The notes: a model not told the origin generated them from the letters alone. Shown: positions 1 through 10,632, counted from the stretch's first letter. The stretch: DNA of 45,387 bases from Nitrospirota bacterium (GCA_021814065.1 JAKAIZ010000003.1:1-45387), one strand, 5' to 3'. Translations and numbers: made by a program.

Positions 1-84
1 AATGCCGATGACCGATATGGCGATCACGGTTACGAAGGTCACCCAGTCGAAGTTCTGTATCAGTCTGCGGTCAATTTTGAACAT
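1..84 (-). CDS. rodA: RodA, N-terminal fragment (cut by window edge)
   Basis: Only the first 28 codons are visible. They read MFKIDRRLIQNFDWVTF followed by the start of a hydrophobic helix, which is the usual start of RodA, the SEDS-family peptidoglycan glycosyltransferase of the elongasome. The ATG lies inside the 3' end of mrdA (14-bp overlap), and mrdA-rodA is the standard gene pair, so position supports the call as much as sequence does. It was too short for the ORF track. Confidence 0.8.
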   Translation of the reverse strand, partial: MFKIDRRLIQNFDWVTFVTVIAISVIGI

Positions 85-1867
85 CGGCCTGTTCTTTCTG
101 CGCCAACTCCTTCTTCTTTTCGACTGTCAGCAGATACGCCTCGATCGCCTTCTTTGCGATCGGCGCTGCGGCGCTGCCGCCGTGGCCGCCGTGTTCCACG
201 AGCACGGACATTGCGACCTGCGGCTTTTCGACCGGCGCGAACGCAACGAACCACGCATGGTCCCTGAATTTCTCTGAGAGGGAGGCTGAACCTTTGCGAA
301 GGCCGACGACCTGGGCGGTCCCTGTCTTTCCGCCAATCGCTGTCACGCCGGACTTCGCGACCCATCCGGTACCCGACGGCTCGTTCACGACCCCGCTGAG
401 CGCCGACTTCACCGTCTCGAGGGTCTCGGGCTTTACGCCTGCGCTCATCAGAAGGACCGGCTTCGATCCCTTGAGCAACGACGGCCGGTAGACACTTCCC
501 CCGTTGGCGACCGCGCTCATCATGCTGGCCATCTGCACCGGGGTCGCCGAAACATATCCCTGACCGATCGAATTCACGAAGGTCTCGCCCAGGTACCACT
601 GGGCCTTTTTTGCCTTCATCTTCCATTTTGTATTCGGTATCAGCCCCTTTCTTTCGGCGCCAAGCGGGATGCCCGTCGTCTTGCCGAGGCCGAACCGCGA
701 GGCATACTCATATATCTTGTCTATTCCCAGCCGCCGCCCGACCTCGTAGAAATATACGTCGCAGGATTCCACGAGCGCCCTGTGCAGGGAGATTATGCCG
801 TGTCCTCCCTTTCGCCAGCAGCCGAAGTGCCACCTGCCGAAACTTATCCCTCCCTTGCAGTCCACCGTTGTCGAGGCATTGATGACACCCTCTTCGAGCC
901 CGGCTATAGCCATGATGATCTTGAAGGTGGAGCCGGGAGGGTACTGGCTCTGTATCGCCCTGTTCAACATCGGCAGGTTCTTGTCGCTGCTCAGAGATTC
1001 CCATTCGTCGCGGGTGATGCCCTTTACGAATTTGTTCGGGTCGAAGGAGGGCGAACTCACATATCCGAGTATCTCGCCTGTGTCGGGCTGAAGCGCTACG
1101 AGCGCCCCTGTCCTGTCTTCGAACGCCTTGTCCGCCGCCTCCTGCAGAGCGATATCGACGCTCAGGGTTAGGTCGGTCCCTTTTACAGGCGGTTTCTCCT
1201 GCAGTAGCCGTATCTCTCTCCCGAGCGCATCGACCTCGATCACCCTCTGGCCGGCGATTCCCCGCAAAGTCTTATCGTACAGTTTTTCAACGCCCCACTG
1301 TCCGATGAAGGCGTCGGGCGGAACGTCTCTGAACTGCGGGTCCTTCGACTGGGCCGGGGTCATCTTTCCGAGATAGCCGATCAGGTGGGCTCCGGTCTTC
1401 CCGAAGATATACCCCCGGCTGACCTCGATCTCGACCATGAGCCCCGGGAAATCCGAACGCCTCGCCTCGATATAGTTTACTTCCTTGAAGGAAAGCCCCT
1501 CCTTCAGCCTCACGGGCGAGAATGGGCTCTCTCCCTTTTTGGAGATCTTTTCCTCAACTTCTTCCGCGGACATGCCGAGTAGATTTGCAACCCCCCGGAC
1601 ATTCTCTGCATCAAACTCGCCGGGGATCAGGGACGCACAGAAATACGGTATGTTCCTGACAAGCGGGATGCCGTTTCTGTCGTAGATGATCCCCCTTGGG
1701 GCCGGGATGCCAATGACCCTGAGCCGGTTCGATTCGGATATCTTCCTGTATTCGGTGCCCTGAAGTATCTGCAACTGCCATAGTCTTATTAGAAGGATAA
1801 GGAACCCCGCGATAATGACATACCCGATGATGAGGACCTTCTCGATACCGTTCTTTTCAGTCAACAT
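71..1867 (-). CDS. mrdA: Penicillin-binding protein 2 (elongasome transpeptidase)
   Basis: 598 aa, normal for a class B PBP2. One membrane helix (about residues 10-30) is followed by the PBP dimerisation region and then the transpeptidase domain. The catalytic motifs are visible: SxxK as PGSTFK near residue 315, an SxN-type motif written SCDVYFY, and the KTG motif as GGKTGTAQ. It cross-links peptidoglycan during side-wall growth together with RodA and MreBCD. The start codon overlaps the end of mreD by 11 bp and the stop overlaps rodA by 14 bp, so the genes are probably translationally coupled. Confidence 0.95.
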   Translation of the reverse strand: MLTEKNGIEKVLIIGYVIIAGFLILLIRLWQLQILQGTEYRKISESNRLRVIGIPAPRGIIYDRNGIPLVRNIPYFCASLIPGEFDAENVRGVANLLGMSAEEVEEKISKKGESPFSPVRLKEGLSFKEVNYIEARRSDFPGLMVEIEVSRGYIFGKTGAHLIGYLGKMTPAQSKDPQFRDVPPDAFIGQWGVEKLYDKTLRGIAGQRVIEVDALGREIRLLQEKPPVKGTDLTLSVDIALQEAADKAFEDRTGALVALQPDTGEILGYVSSPSFDPNKFVKGITRDEWESLSSDKNLPMLNRAIQSQYPPGSTFKIIMAIAGLEEGVINASTTVDCKGGISFGRWHFGCWRKGGHGIISLHRALVESCDVYFYEVGRRLGIDKIYEYASRFGLGKTTGIPLGAERKGLIPNTKWKMKAKKAQWYLGETFVNSIGQGYVSATPVQMASMMSAVANGGSVYRPSLLKGSKPVLLMSAGVKPETLETVKSALSGVVNEPSGTGWVAKSGVTAIGGKTGTAQVVGLRKGSASLSEKFRDHAWFVAFAPVEKPQVAMSVLVEHGGHGGSAAAPIAKKAIEAYLLTVEKKKELAQKEQADVQN

Positions 1868-2312
1868 GCTTCGGCCTTATGAATATCCCGGCTGGCGCGT
1901 TCAGAAGCGACTGCATGAACGAGACGAACATGGCGGTCGAAAAAAGCGCCGGCATCCTGTCGAACATAGCCTTTGTCAGGAAGACCACCAGATTGTCGGT
2001 AAACGTCAGGAACGCGACCGAGAAGATGCCCAGTACAGGGGTCCACCTCAGCAGGCCGCCCGAAGCGAAGAAATACGAGGAAAAACCGATGATCGCCTTG
2101 CTCAGCATATGCGGCCCGATAAACGAAAGAGAGAGGCTGTCTTCGATCGCGCCGGTGATGACGCCCAGCAAAAGCCCTTTGGTTTCGCCGTATCGCAGAC
2201 CGGTATAAAAGACGACTAGCGCCGTGAGGTCAGGCGAGATACCGAGGACGGATATCCTCCCCTGAAGGAAAAAGGCGAGCAATACGGCGATGGCGAGGAA
2301 GAGGTATCTCAT
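1857..2312 (-). CDS. mreD: Rod shape-determining protein MreD
   Basis: 151 aa. The ORF track starts at 2519, but the real start is the ATG at 2312, giving MRYLFLAIAVLLAFFLQG. This ATG forms an ATGA overlap with the mreC stop and fits the usual MreD size of about 150-170 aa. Several hydrophobic helices fill the protein. It is the integral membrane subunit of the MreBCD elongasome complex. The family is poorly conserved, so identity rests on size, topology and its place between mreC and mrdA. Confidence 0.88.
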   Translation of the reverse strand: MRYLFLAIAVLLAFFLQGRISVLGISPDLTALVVFYTGLRYGETKGLLLGVITGAIEDSLSLSFIGPHMLSKAIIGFSSYFFASGGLLRWTPVLGIFSVAFLTFTDNLVVFLTKAMFDRMPALFSTAMFVSFMQSLLNAPAGIFIRPKHVD

Positions 2313-3091
2313 TTGACGATGATTACTTCTTCCATTTGGGCAATGTCCTGAAATGGTTGTACCTCGAGATACTGGAAGTTCGACTCGTCCGCCCGTCCGC
2401 CTACCTTCGATACATAGCCGACCGGTATCCCCGGAGGGAAAAGCATGTCGAGACCCGAGGTGATCACGATCTCGCCGGCTTTTACAGGCTCCTCGAAGGA
2501 GACGTATTTCAGGACGCATCTCCTCGTGCCTGTGCCGGAAAGTACTCCTTCAGTCCTGCTGCCCTGAAGCCTTACTGAGGCCGAAAAGTTGATATCATTC
2601 AGCAAGAGGAGGCGCGAATAGGAGGTGGTCACACTTGTGATCTTGCCGGCGAGCCCTTTCGGTGTGATTACGGTCATGTCCTTGCCGATCCCGTCGGCCG
2701 AGCCTTTATCCAGGAGAAACGTGTGCGTCCAGTTGTCGATGCTCCGCGCGATCACCCTCGCCGTCGCCACGTAATCCTTGTGACGCTCCCTGAGGGCCAG
2801 CAACTCTCTCAGCCGCTTGTCTTCGAGCATCGCTTCGCGATACTTTTCCCTTTCGAGGAGGAGTTCCTGCACGCGTTTTTTCAGCGCCGTATTTTCGGCA
2901 TCCCGGAGGGCGATCATCCTGAAAGGCCTTTTTATCGCGTCCGTGACCGACTGGGTTGCGGCATGCATCGAGTTTAGAAGGCCGCCAGTGAAATCGACCG
3001 AGAGGGTGTGGCCTTTTCTGCTCTGGTACGTCATGAGGACGAACGAAAATACGGCGACGGCCAGGAAAAGAAACATCTTTCTTCGCGGCAT
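2309..3091 (-). CDS. mreC: Rod shape-determining protein MreC
   Basis: 260 aa. It has an N-terminal membrane helix (about residues 6-22), then a coiled coil (about 60-105, rich in Glu/Lys/Arg/Leu), then a beta-rich periplasmic core with the conserved segments WTHTFLLDKGSADGI and VITPKGLAGKI. MreC links cytoplasmic MreB filaments to periplasmic PBP2. It sits 3 bp after mreB and overlaps mreD by 4 bp. Confidence 0.95.
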   Translation of the reverse strand: MPRRKMFLFLAVAVFSFVLMTYQSRKGHTLSVDFTGGLLNSMHAATQSVTDAIKRPFRMIALRDAENTALKKRVQELLLEREKYREAMLEDKRLRELLALRERHKDYVATARVIARSIDNWTHTFLLDKGSADGIGKDMTVITPKGLAGKITSVTTSYSRLLLLNDINFSASVRLQGSRTEGVLSGTGTRRCVLKYVSFEEPVKAGEIVITSGLDMLFPPGIPVGYVSKVGGRADESNFQYLEVQPFQDIAQMEEVIIVK

Positions 3092-3094
3092 TAA

Positions 3095-4550
<1,456 letters not shown>

Positions 4551-4555
4551 TCAAG

Positions 4556-4584
4556 ATAGTACCAAATGGCCGTATTTTTTTCAA
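4556..4584 (-). promoter_or_regulatory. Candidate sigma-70 promoter for RDD-mreBCD operon, leaderless
   Basis: On the minus strand: -35 TTGAAA (4584-4579), 17-bp spacer, -10 TACTAT (4561-4556). The expected start of transcription is at or next to the ATG at 4550, which matches the absence of a Shine-Dalgarno sequence. Confidence 0.45.
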
Positions 4585-4597
4585 TGAAACAGGAAAA

Positions 4598-4626
4598 TAA
4601 ACAAAACACGACACAGCTGCTATAAT
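4598..4626 (+). promoter_or_regulatory. Candidate sigma-70 promoter for the glucan phosphorylase gene
   Basis: -35 TAAACA (4598-4603), 17-bp spacer, perfect -10 TATAAT (4621-4626). It lies in the divergent intergenic region and would give a leader of roughly 110 nt before the ATG at 4742. Confidence 0.6.
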
Positions 4627-4664
4627 GTAACTGGACGAGGTGAGAATCCGCAGCAATTTTGATG

Positions 4665-4720
4665 TCTTTCCGGTGTAAATTCGGACGTCGAGGCAGGAAG
4701 CTATCTGTTTCCCGGAAAGA
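4665..4720 (+). promoter_or_regulatory. Structured 5' leader (9-bp inverted repeat)
   Basis: TCTTTCCGG (4665-4673) and CCGGAAAGA (4712-4720) are perfectly complementary and enclose 38 nt that include the palindrome GACGTC. The repeat ends just before the Shine-Dalgarno AAGGAG (4725-4730). It could influence translation of the downstream gene. I could not match the leader to a known riboswitch class. Confidence 0.35.
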
Positions 4721-4741
4721 GAAAAAGGAGAATACTAAACC

Positions 4742-6466
4742 ATGGCCGGAGTACTCGAGCAGTTAGATGAGCTGACCAAGGAGCCGAAGATAGCATATTT
4801 TTCGATGGAGATAGGGGTCCACAACGACATCCCGACATACAGCGGCGGGCTCGGTGTGCTCGCCGGCGACACTATACGCTCTGCCGCCGACCTGAGGTTG
4901 CCGATAGTGGCGGTGACACTGCTGAGCAGAAAGGGATATTTCATCCAGGACATCGATGAAACCGGCCGGCAGATCGAGAGGCCCTTTGAATGGGACCCGT
5001 CCCGCTATATGGAACTTCTCCCCCAGCGGGTGACCGTGACGATCGAAGGGCGCGAGGTCTCTCTCCAGGCGTGGCAGTACAATGTAAAAAGCCTCACCGG
5101 CGGATATATCCCGGTCTTCTTCCTCGACACGGACATCGCCGACAACCAGCCGAAGGACCGCGAGATCACTGCCTATCTATACGGCGGAGACAAGGAATAC
5201 AGGCTGAAGCAGGAGATTGCGCTCGGGCTGGGCGGCGTGAGAATGCTCCGCGAGATGGGGTTTGAGATAAAGAAATATCATATGAACGAGGGCCATGCAA
5301 GTTTCCTCACGCTGGACCTCTTAAACCGGTTCAAAAAGCCGATAGAGGACGTCTGGGACGAGAAGCTCGTCTGGGACAAGACGAGCGTGAAGAACCTCTG
5401 CGTCTTCACGACCCATACGCCGGTGGAAGCCGGACACGACAAATTTCCGTATGACCTCGTGGCCAGGGTCATGGGCGAGATCATTCCTGTGCCGGTACTG
5501 AAGGACCTCGCAGGGAAAGATTATCTCAACATGACGATGCTTGCCCTGAATCTGAGCCGTTATATCAACGGGGTGGCAAAGAAACACGGAGAGGTCTCCC
5601 AGAGCATGTTCCCCGGGTACGAGATACACGCGATCACGAACGGAGTCCACTCGTTTACCTGGACCTGCGACAGCTTCAGGAGGTTATACGACGAGTACCT
5701 TCCGGGATGGGCCAATGAACCGGAACTCTTCGTAAGGGTAGGCCGCATCCCTGATAACAGGCTCTGGGAAGCCCATCTCGCCGCCAAGCGGGAGCTTCTC
5801 GGGCTTGTAAGGGAGCAGACGGGCGATGAACTTTCACCGGATGTTTTCACCATCGGTTTTGCGAGAAGGGCGACAGCCTATAAAAGGGCTGACCTTCTCT
5901 TCAGGGACCTGCCCCGCCTGGAACGCATAGGCGCCGGCAAGATTCAGCTCGTTTATGCCGGCAAGGCCCACCCCCAGGACGAGCCGGGCAAGCAGCTGAT
6001 CCAGAACATCTTCCGGTATAAGGGGCTTCTCAGGGACAAGATAAAGATTGTTTACCTGAAGAACTACAACATGGCAACTGCGCTGAAGATTGTATCTGGC
6101 GTCGACATATGGATGAATACCCCTCTGCGGCCACTGGAGGCCTCAGGGACGAGCGGCATGAAGGCGACCCATAACGGCGTCATGAATTTCAGCGTGCTCG
6201 ACGGATGGTGGATAGAGGGGCATATCGAGGGGTTCACCGGATGGTCGATAGGCCCGCCGCCCCACGAGCTTGCGCCCGGTGCTGATGCCGACGCGCGGGA
6301 TTCAGAGGACCTGTACCATAAACTCGAACATACGATCATTCCCATATATTACGACGACCGGCATACCTGGATACGAATGATGCAAAACGCGATCGGCAAG
6401 AACGCCTACTACTTCAACACCCACCGCATGATGAGGCGGTATGTGACGGAAGCGTATATCCGATAG
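4742..6466 (+). CDS. glgP: Alpha-glucan phosphorylase (GT35, short bacterial/archaeal type)
   Basis: 574 aa, shorter than the roughly 800-aa E. coli GlgP but typical of the short alpha-glucan phosphorylase subfamily. It uses PLP to phosphorolyse alpha-1,4-glucan into glucose-1-phosphate in the cytoplasm. Visible motifs: AYFSMEIG at the N-terminus, the glycine-rich YSGGLGVLAGD, HMNEGHASF, FTTHTPVEAGHD, and the PLP-lysine segment EASGTSGMKATHNG with the Schiff-base Lys at residue 474. The start has SD AAGGAG 11 nt upstream. It is monocistronic, with a promoter before it and a terminator after it. No other glycogen gene is in the window. Confidence 0.93.
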   Translation: MAGVLEQLDELTKEPKIAYFSMEIGVHNDIPTYSGGLGVLAGDTIRSAADLRLPIVAVTLLSRKGYFIQDIDETGRQIERPFEWDPSRYMELLPQRVTVTIEGREVSLQAWQYNVKSLTGGYIPVFFLDTDIADNQPKDREITAYLYGGDKEYRLKQEIALGLGGVRMLREMGFEIKKYHMNEGHASFLTLDLLNRFKKPIEDVWDEKLVWDKTSVKNLCVFTTHTPVEAGHDKFPYDLVARVMGEIIPVPVLKDLAGKDYLNMTMLALNLSRYINGVAKKHGEVSQSMFPGYEIHAITNGVHSFTWTCDSFRRLYDEYLPGWANEPELFVRVGRIPDNRLWEAHLAAKRELLGLVREQTGDELSPDVFTIGFARRATAYKRADLLFRDLPRLERIGAGKIQLVYAGKAHPQDEPGKQLIQNIFRYKGLLRDKIKIVYLKNYNMATALKIVSGVDIWMNTPLRPLEASGTSGMKATHNGVMNFSVLDGWWIEGHIEGFTGWSIGPPPHELAPGADADARDSEDLYHKLEHTIIPIYYDDRHTWIRMMQNAIGKNAYYFNTHRMMRRYVTEAYIR

Positions 6467-6628
6467 CACCTGTCAGTTGCAAAAAAGGAGTACAGAAACG
6501 CTCTAAAATCCTTGCGCCGTTTTCTCTGCTGATATTTTTTAAGGGTCTTTCTTGCGATGGACTAATTAAGCACACCAAAGAAGGGAAGGCGGATGTGGAG
6601 AAAAAAGTCCATAATCAGCGGCTCCGCA

Positions 6629-6661
6629 CGGCCCCCATGTGTGGCGGGCCGCCCTTTTTTT
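6629..6661 (+). terminator. Rho-independent terminator
   Basis: Stem CGGCCC (6629-6634) pairs with GGGCCG (6646-6651), followed by CCC and a run of seven T (6655-6661). It lies downstream of glgP in a roughly 300-bp stretch (6467-6764) in which I see no gene. Confidence 0.7.
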
Positions 6662-6764
6662 AAGTAAGAATGGGTGAAACTGCGTTTACGTGAATCACAA
6701 TCAAATCCTGCCGCTTTTATGGCTTTTTTCGGTATGTCCGCCTTTACGCACTGCAACGTGGCGG

Positions 6765-7085
6765 TTATTTCAGCTCCCTGTTGCACTTGATGCAGTGCCC
6801 CTTGTCCGGCACGAAACTCCCGCAGCCCGGACATTGCACCATCTCGATCGGCAATTCTTTTTTGCAGTATTTGCAGGCGGTAGCCCCGGCGGATACGACA
6901 CGCGAGCAAAAAGGACACTGCTTTGTCTTGCCGCCCGCCAGCTTCAGAGGCAGAAACACAAGCAGAATGAGCAGCGGAGGGAAAAAGAAGCAGAGCAGAA
7001 ACCATATAAGCTTGTCCCTCCCCTTTTTGTCTGCGATCAGCGCACCGGCCAGTCCCGCGAGAAGGAATATCAGGAGCCTGCTCAA
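6765..7085 (-). CDS. Small membrane protein with a double zinc ribbon
   Basis: 106 aa. Two N-terminal hydrophobic helices (about 3-18 and 26-50) are followed by two CxxC pairs forming one ribbon (CPFC...CKYC) and two more forming a second (CPGC...CIKC), so the C-terminal half looks like a double zinc ribbon on the cytoplasmic side. Function unknown. It overlaps the upstream phosphatase gene by 4 bp on the same strand, implying co-transcription. Confidence 0.75.
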   Translation of the reverse strand: MSRLLIFLLAGLAGALIADKKGRDKLIWFLLCFFFPPLLILLVFLPLKLAGGKTKQCPFCSRVVSAGATACKYCKKELPIEMVQCPGCGSFVPDKGHCIKCNRELK

Positions 7086-7879
7086 GTCTTCTCCGAGCGT
7101 AGCAATCCCAGTGCCTTTTGATGGAGCGCGCGGTTGCCGGAAGCCAGAAGGGGAGTTGCCCGGCTGAGGCCGAGCCTGACGTCCGATATCTGATTCCCGC
7201 CGGTATCAGTCACAATCCCGCCCGCTTCTTTAACAAGCAGCCACCCGGCCGCGAAGTCGAAGCTCCTGGATGCCGCTGGACATACGAAAACGCTGACCGC
7301 TCCGGCGGCAAGATACGCCAGATCGAGGGCTGTCGAGCCGAAGCACCTGGTCTTCCGCGCTCCGGACAAGAGGGGGATTATATGCGGCAGGTCCCTTCCC
7401 GGGACCTGGGCCTCGTAGGCGACCAGGTATAGGAGGTCGTCCTGCTGCGCCGTGAGCCGGCTGCTGTTCATGAAGGCCCCTGAAGATTTCTCGGCCCAGA
7501 ACTCGTCTCCGGTCAGCAGGTTGATGATATAGGAGAGAAAGACACTGTCCATCGTCTCGCCCGACGCAGCGGCGATCGAGGTGCAGAAGAAGGGGATCCC
7601 GGCGATGGCGTTTTTGCTTCCGTCGATTGGATCGATGATCACCCGGAGACCGCCTCCTCTGATGTCCACAAGGCCCGCCTCTTCGGATATGACGGTACAG
7701 GGCTCACCGCATGAGTCGAGACCGGCGATGATAATCTCCTCTGCCCTGCGGTCGATCGGGAATGTCTTGTCTCCGGCCGCTCCGGTGCCGAGGGACTTCG
7801 TGAGGTCGGGTGACTTCTTGAGCGCGGGGACTTCATCCATGAGCCGCGCGCCGATCTGCCTGAGGTCTTCAATCTTCAT
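7082..7879 (-). CDS. Inositol monophosphatase family protein
   Basis: 265 aa, normal for the family. The Mg-dependent phosphatase motifs are visible: SEE at 65-67, DPIDGSKN beginning at Asp83 (with Asp86), and the C-terminal SFDFAAGWLLVKEAGG with Asp208. Motif 1 has DPIDGS instead of the usual DPIDGT, and motif 2 has FDFAAG instead of WDxAAG. Substrate cannot be told from sequence: inositol monophosphate, fructose-1,6-bisphosphate and 3'-phosphoadenosine phosphates are all handled by relatives. Confidence 0.85.
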   Translation of the reverse strand: MKIEDLRQIGARLMDEVPALKKSPDLTKSLGTGAAGDKTFPIDRRAEEIIIAGLDSCGEPCTVISEEAGLVDIRGGGLRVIIDPIDGSKNAIAGIPFFCTSIAAASGETMDSVFLSYIINLLTGDEFWAEKSSGAFMNSSRLTAQQDDLLYLVAYEAQVPGRDLPHIIPLLSGARKTRCFGSTALDLAYLAAGAVSVFVCPAASRSFDFAAGWLLVKEAGGIVTDTGGNQISDVRLGLSRATPLLASGNRALHQKALGLLRSEKT

Positions 7880-7921
7880 CTCACCCGTATTTTACGCGAA
7901 AGAGAATGTCCGGGCAAATAG

Positions 7922-7951
7922 TTGTAAGGAGTTTCAAAAAAGGTTTAAGAT
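7922..7951 (+). promoter_or_regulatory. Candidate sigma-70 promoter for M16 peptidase pair, leaderless
   Basis: -35 TTGTAA (7922-7927), 18-bp spacer, -10 TAAGAT (7946-7951). The predicted start of transcription falls on the ATG at 7959, and no Shine-Dalgarno is visible there. Confidence 0.35.
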
Positions 7952-7958
7952 AAAAGTT

Positions 7959-9287
7959 ATGAAAAAAGCCGCGATAATTTTCTCTCTGCTCTTCGTGTTG
8001 CTCTGTCCTCACGGTGCCGGTGCCCTAAACCTCAAGGAATACACCCTCGACAACGGGCTCAAGGTCCTGATCGCCGAAGACCATAAGGCGCCGACCGCGA
8101 CGTTCCAGATATGGTACCGGGTTGGCTCTGTGGACGAAAAGATCGGGAAGACAGGGCTGAGCCATCTGCTGGAGCATATGATGTTCAAAGGCACCGCCGC
8201 GCACGGGCCGAAGTCTTTTTCCCAGGCGATCCAGAGGGCCGGGGGGATGGACAACGCCTTTACCAGCCGTGAATATACCGGATATTTTGAGCTGCTTGCC
8301 TCAGACCGCATAGGGCTTCCGATCGAGTTGGAGGCCGACAGGATGCGCAATCTCATCCTCACCCCTAAGGCGGTCCTCTCGGAGCGGGACGTCGTGATGG
8401 AAGAAAGAAGGATGCGTTATGAAGACGATCCGCAGAACATGCTTCACGAGGAGGTAGTTGCGACGGCCTTCAAGGACCATCCCTACCGCTGGCCGGTGAT
8501 CGGATGGATGTCCGATCTGAAGGGCCTGGATCCGGATGACCTGATTGCGCACTATAAAACCTATTATGCGCCGAATAACGCGGTCATCATCGTCGTGGGG
8601 GATGTCGATTCCGCCCAAGTGCTCGCCAAAATAAAGGAGAGCTTCGGCAAGATACCGAGAGGTCCGGAGATAAAGGAGGCCCATATCCGGGAAGACGCGC
8701 AGTACGGCGAAAAAAGGGTGTACGTGAAAAAAGAGGCGGAGCTGCCTTACATCTTGCTCGTCTACAAGGTGCCTGACATCAAGGACCAGGACGGTTATGC
8801 GCTGGATGTGCTTGCCGGTGTACTGTCGGGCGGCAAGAGTTCACGGCTGTATAATTCTCTTGTCTATGAGAAGCAGATCGCCCTGTCAGCATGGGCCAGC
8901 TACGAAGGCCTGTACAGAGATCCCTTTCTTTTTTATGCGGCCGCCACCGCCTCCCGCGGCAAGAAGATCGAAGACGTCGAAAAGGCTCTCCTGGACGAAC
9001 TCGAAAATATAAAGAAAGATCCGCCTTCTGAGCGCGAGGTGCAGAAGGCCAAAAACCAGATCGAGGGCTCGTTCATAATGGAACAGGATTCCATTTATAT
9101 GCAGGCAAGGACAATAGGGTCCTTCGAAATGATAGGGGGATGGAGGCTTGTCGACAAGTATCTCGAAGGCATCAGAAAGGTTACTCCCGGGGACGTGCAG
9201 CGCGTTGCCGCCAAATATCTTGTGGCCGACAGGAAGACCACCGGCATCCTTATCCCTGAAGGCGAAGGGAAAAGTGACGGTGAGTAA
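7959..9287 (+). CDS. M16 family zinc peptidase, catalytic subunit
   Basis: 442 aa. I start at the ATG at 7959 rather than the track's 7581, because MKKAAIIFSLLFVLLCPHGAGA is a clean signal peptide and the extension has no match to the family. The inverted zinc motif HxxEH is present as SHLLEHMMFKGT about 60 residues in, with the distal Glu region VVMEERRM about 80 residues later. This is the active half of a two-subunit M16B (pitrilysin/processing-peptidase-like) enzyme, presumably periplasmic. The next gene encodes the inactive partner. Confidence 0.9.
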   Translation: MKKAAIIFSLLFVLLCPHGAGALNLKEYTLDNGLKVLIAEDHKAPTATFQIWYRVGSVDEKIGKTGLSHLLEHMMFKGTAAHGPKSFSQAIQRAGGMDNAFTSREYTGYFELLASDRIGLPIELEADRMRNLILTPKAVLSERDVVMEERRMRYEDDPQNMLHEEVVATAFKDHPYRWPVIGWMSDLKGLDPDDLIAHYKTYYAPNNAVIIVVGDVDSAQVLAKIKESFGKIPRGPEIKEAHIREDAQYGEKRVYVKKEAELPYILLVYKVPDIKDQDGYALDVLAGVLSGGKSSRLYNSLVYEKQIALSAWASYEGLYRDPFLFYAAATASRGKKIEDVEKALLDELENIKKDPPSEREVQKAKNQIEGSFIMEQDSIYMQARTIGSFEMIGGWRLVDKYLEGIRKVTPGDVQRVAAKYLVADRKTTGILIPEGEGKSDGE

Positions 9288-9303
9288 TAGAAAGGGAGGA
9301 GAA

Positions 9304-10629
9304 TTGACCAGGCGCATCGTCCTGATTTTTGTATTCTTATTGCTGTTGATTCCCCTGCGGGCCTCTGCGGCAGGCATCGCGGAGCGTGAGGTGCTTCCTA
9401 ACGGGATGGTCATTCTTCACGTCGAAAGGACCGGCCTTCCGATTGTTAAGGTGTCATTCGCGATAAAGGCGGGCAGTGTTGCCGAACCGCCCGGGAAGGC
9501 AGGCCTCGCGAACCTCACCGCCGACCTCCTCAACGAGGGCACGGCTACGCGCTCATCAAAAGACATCAGCGATGCGATCGAGTTTGTCGGAGGCTCCCTG
9601 AATACATCCGGCGGCGCCGATTATATCACGGTGACCCTCTCTGTGCTCAAAAAGGACGTGGAGCTCGGCTTCGATCTGCTCTCGGACATCGTTCTGCACC
9701 CGGCGTTCAGCGAAGAAGAAATTCAGAGGAGAAAGGCGATCATAAAAAGCTCCATCATTCAGCAGAAGGAGGAGCCGGGGACGGTCGCTTCGAAGGCCTT
9801 TTTAAAGGCGGTCTTCGGCGACCATCCATATGGTATTCCGGTGGAGGGGACGGAAGAATCGCTTGACGCAATCACCCGGCAGGACATTGTTGATTTTCAC
9901 AAGACCTACTATGTACCCGGTAACGGGATCATGGCGGTATCGGGTGATATCGATCGAAAGGAACTCCATGCCCTCCTCGACAGATTCTTTGGCGGATGGA
10001 AGGGGAGAGAAGTTGCCGCCAGACCCCTCCCTGTCCTCAGGAAAGGAGACGGGCCGCGGGTCATAAAAATACAGAGGGACATCACACAGGCAAATGTGAT
10101 CCTCGGGCACCTGGGCATCTCGAGGGAAGACCCTGATTATTACGCTGTGTCGGTCATGAATTATATTCTTGGCGGCGGAGGGTTCGCCTCACGGTTGATG
10201 GACAACATCCGGGACAACAAGGGGCTTTCCTATGACGTGCACAGCTTTTACTCGACGAATAAATTCGGCGGCTTTTTCGAGGCTGGGCTCCAGACGAAGA
10301 ACGGATCGGCGAATGCCGCCATCGGGGAGATATTGAAGGAGATGCAGAGGATACGCACGGAACCGGTGAGCGACAAGGAATTGAATGACGCAAAGGCCTA
10401 TCTTACCGGCAGTTTTCCTCTCCGGATCGACTCCAACAGCAAGATAGCCGGGTTTTTGGTTGCGGTGGAATACTATCGCCTCGGGCTAGACTATGTCGAC
10501 AAGTATAAGACATTCATCGATGCGGTGACAAAGGACGACGTGCTGCGGGTGGCGAAGAAATATCTTGACCCGAAGGACTATGTCCTCGTCGTCGTGGGAA
10601 ACCTGGAAAAGGCTTCCCTCAGGTACTGA
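9304..10629 (+). CDS. M16 family peptidase, non-catalytic partner subunit
   Basis: 441 aa from a TTG at 9304 with SD GGGAGG just upstream; a GTG at 9280 is an alternative but has poorer spacing. MTRRIVLIFVFLLLLIPLRASAA is a signal peptide. At the position of HxxEH it reads LANLTADLLNEGT, so the zinc ligands are lost. The C-terminal M16 domain is intact (YILGGGGFASRLMDNIRDNKG). In M16B pairs the inactive subunit contributes substrate-binding residues, so this and the upstream gene probably form one heterodimeric periplasmic peptidase. Confidence 0.87.
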   Translation: MTRRIVLIFVFLLLLIPLRASAAGIAEREVLPNGMVILHVERTGLPIVKVSFAIKAGSVAEPPGKAGLANLTADLLNEGTATRSSKDISDAIEFVGGSLNTSGGADYITVTLSVLKKDVELGFDLLSDIVLHPAFSEEEIQRRKAIIKSSIIQQKEEPGTVASKAFLKAVFGDHPYGIPVEGTEESLDAITRQDIVDFHKTYYVPGNGIMAVSGDIDRKELHALLDRFFGGWKGREVAARPLPVLRKGDGPRVIKIQRDITQANVILGHLGISREDPDYYAVSVMNYILGGGGFASRLMDNIRDNKGLSYDVHSFYSTNKFGGFFEAGLQTKNGSANAAIGEILKEMQRIRTEPVSDKELNDAKAYLTGSFPLRIDSNSKIAGFLVAVEYYRLGLDYVDKYKTFIDAVTKDDVLRVAKKYLDPKDYVLVVVGNLEKASLRY

Positions 10630-10632
10630 GAT

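Noticed and set aside
4636-4720. Cobalamin-riboswitch-like GGTGAGAATCC
   Set aside because: The rest of the B12 box and the CCCGCxACTGT segment are missing; the downstream gene has no link to B12.
7581-7958. 126-codon N-terminal extension of the first M16 ORF
   Set aside because: It is antisense to the phosphatase gene and precedes a clear signal peptide start at 7959.
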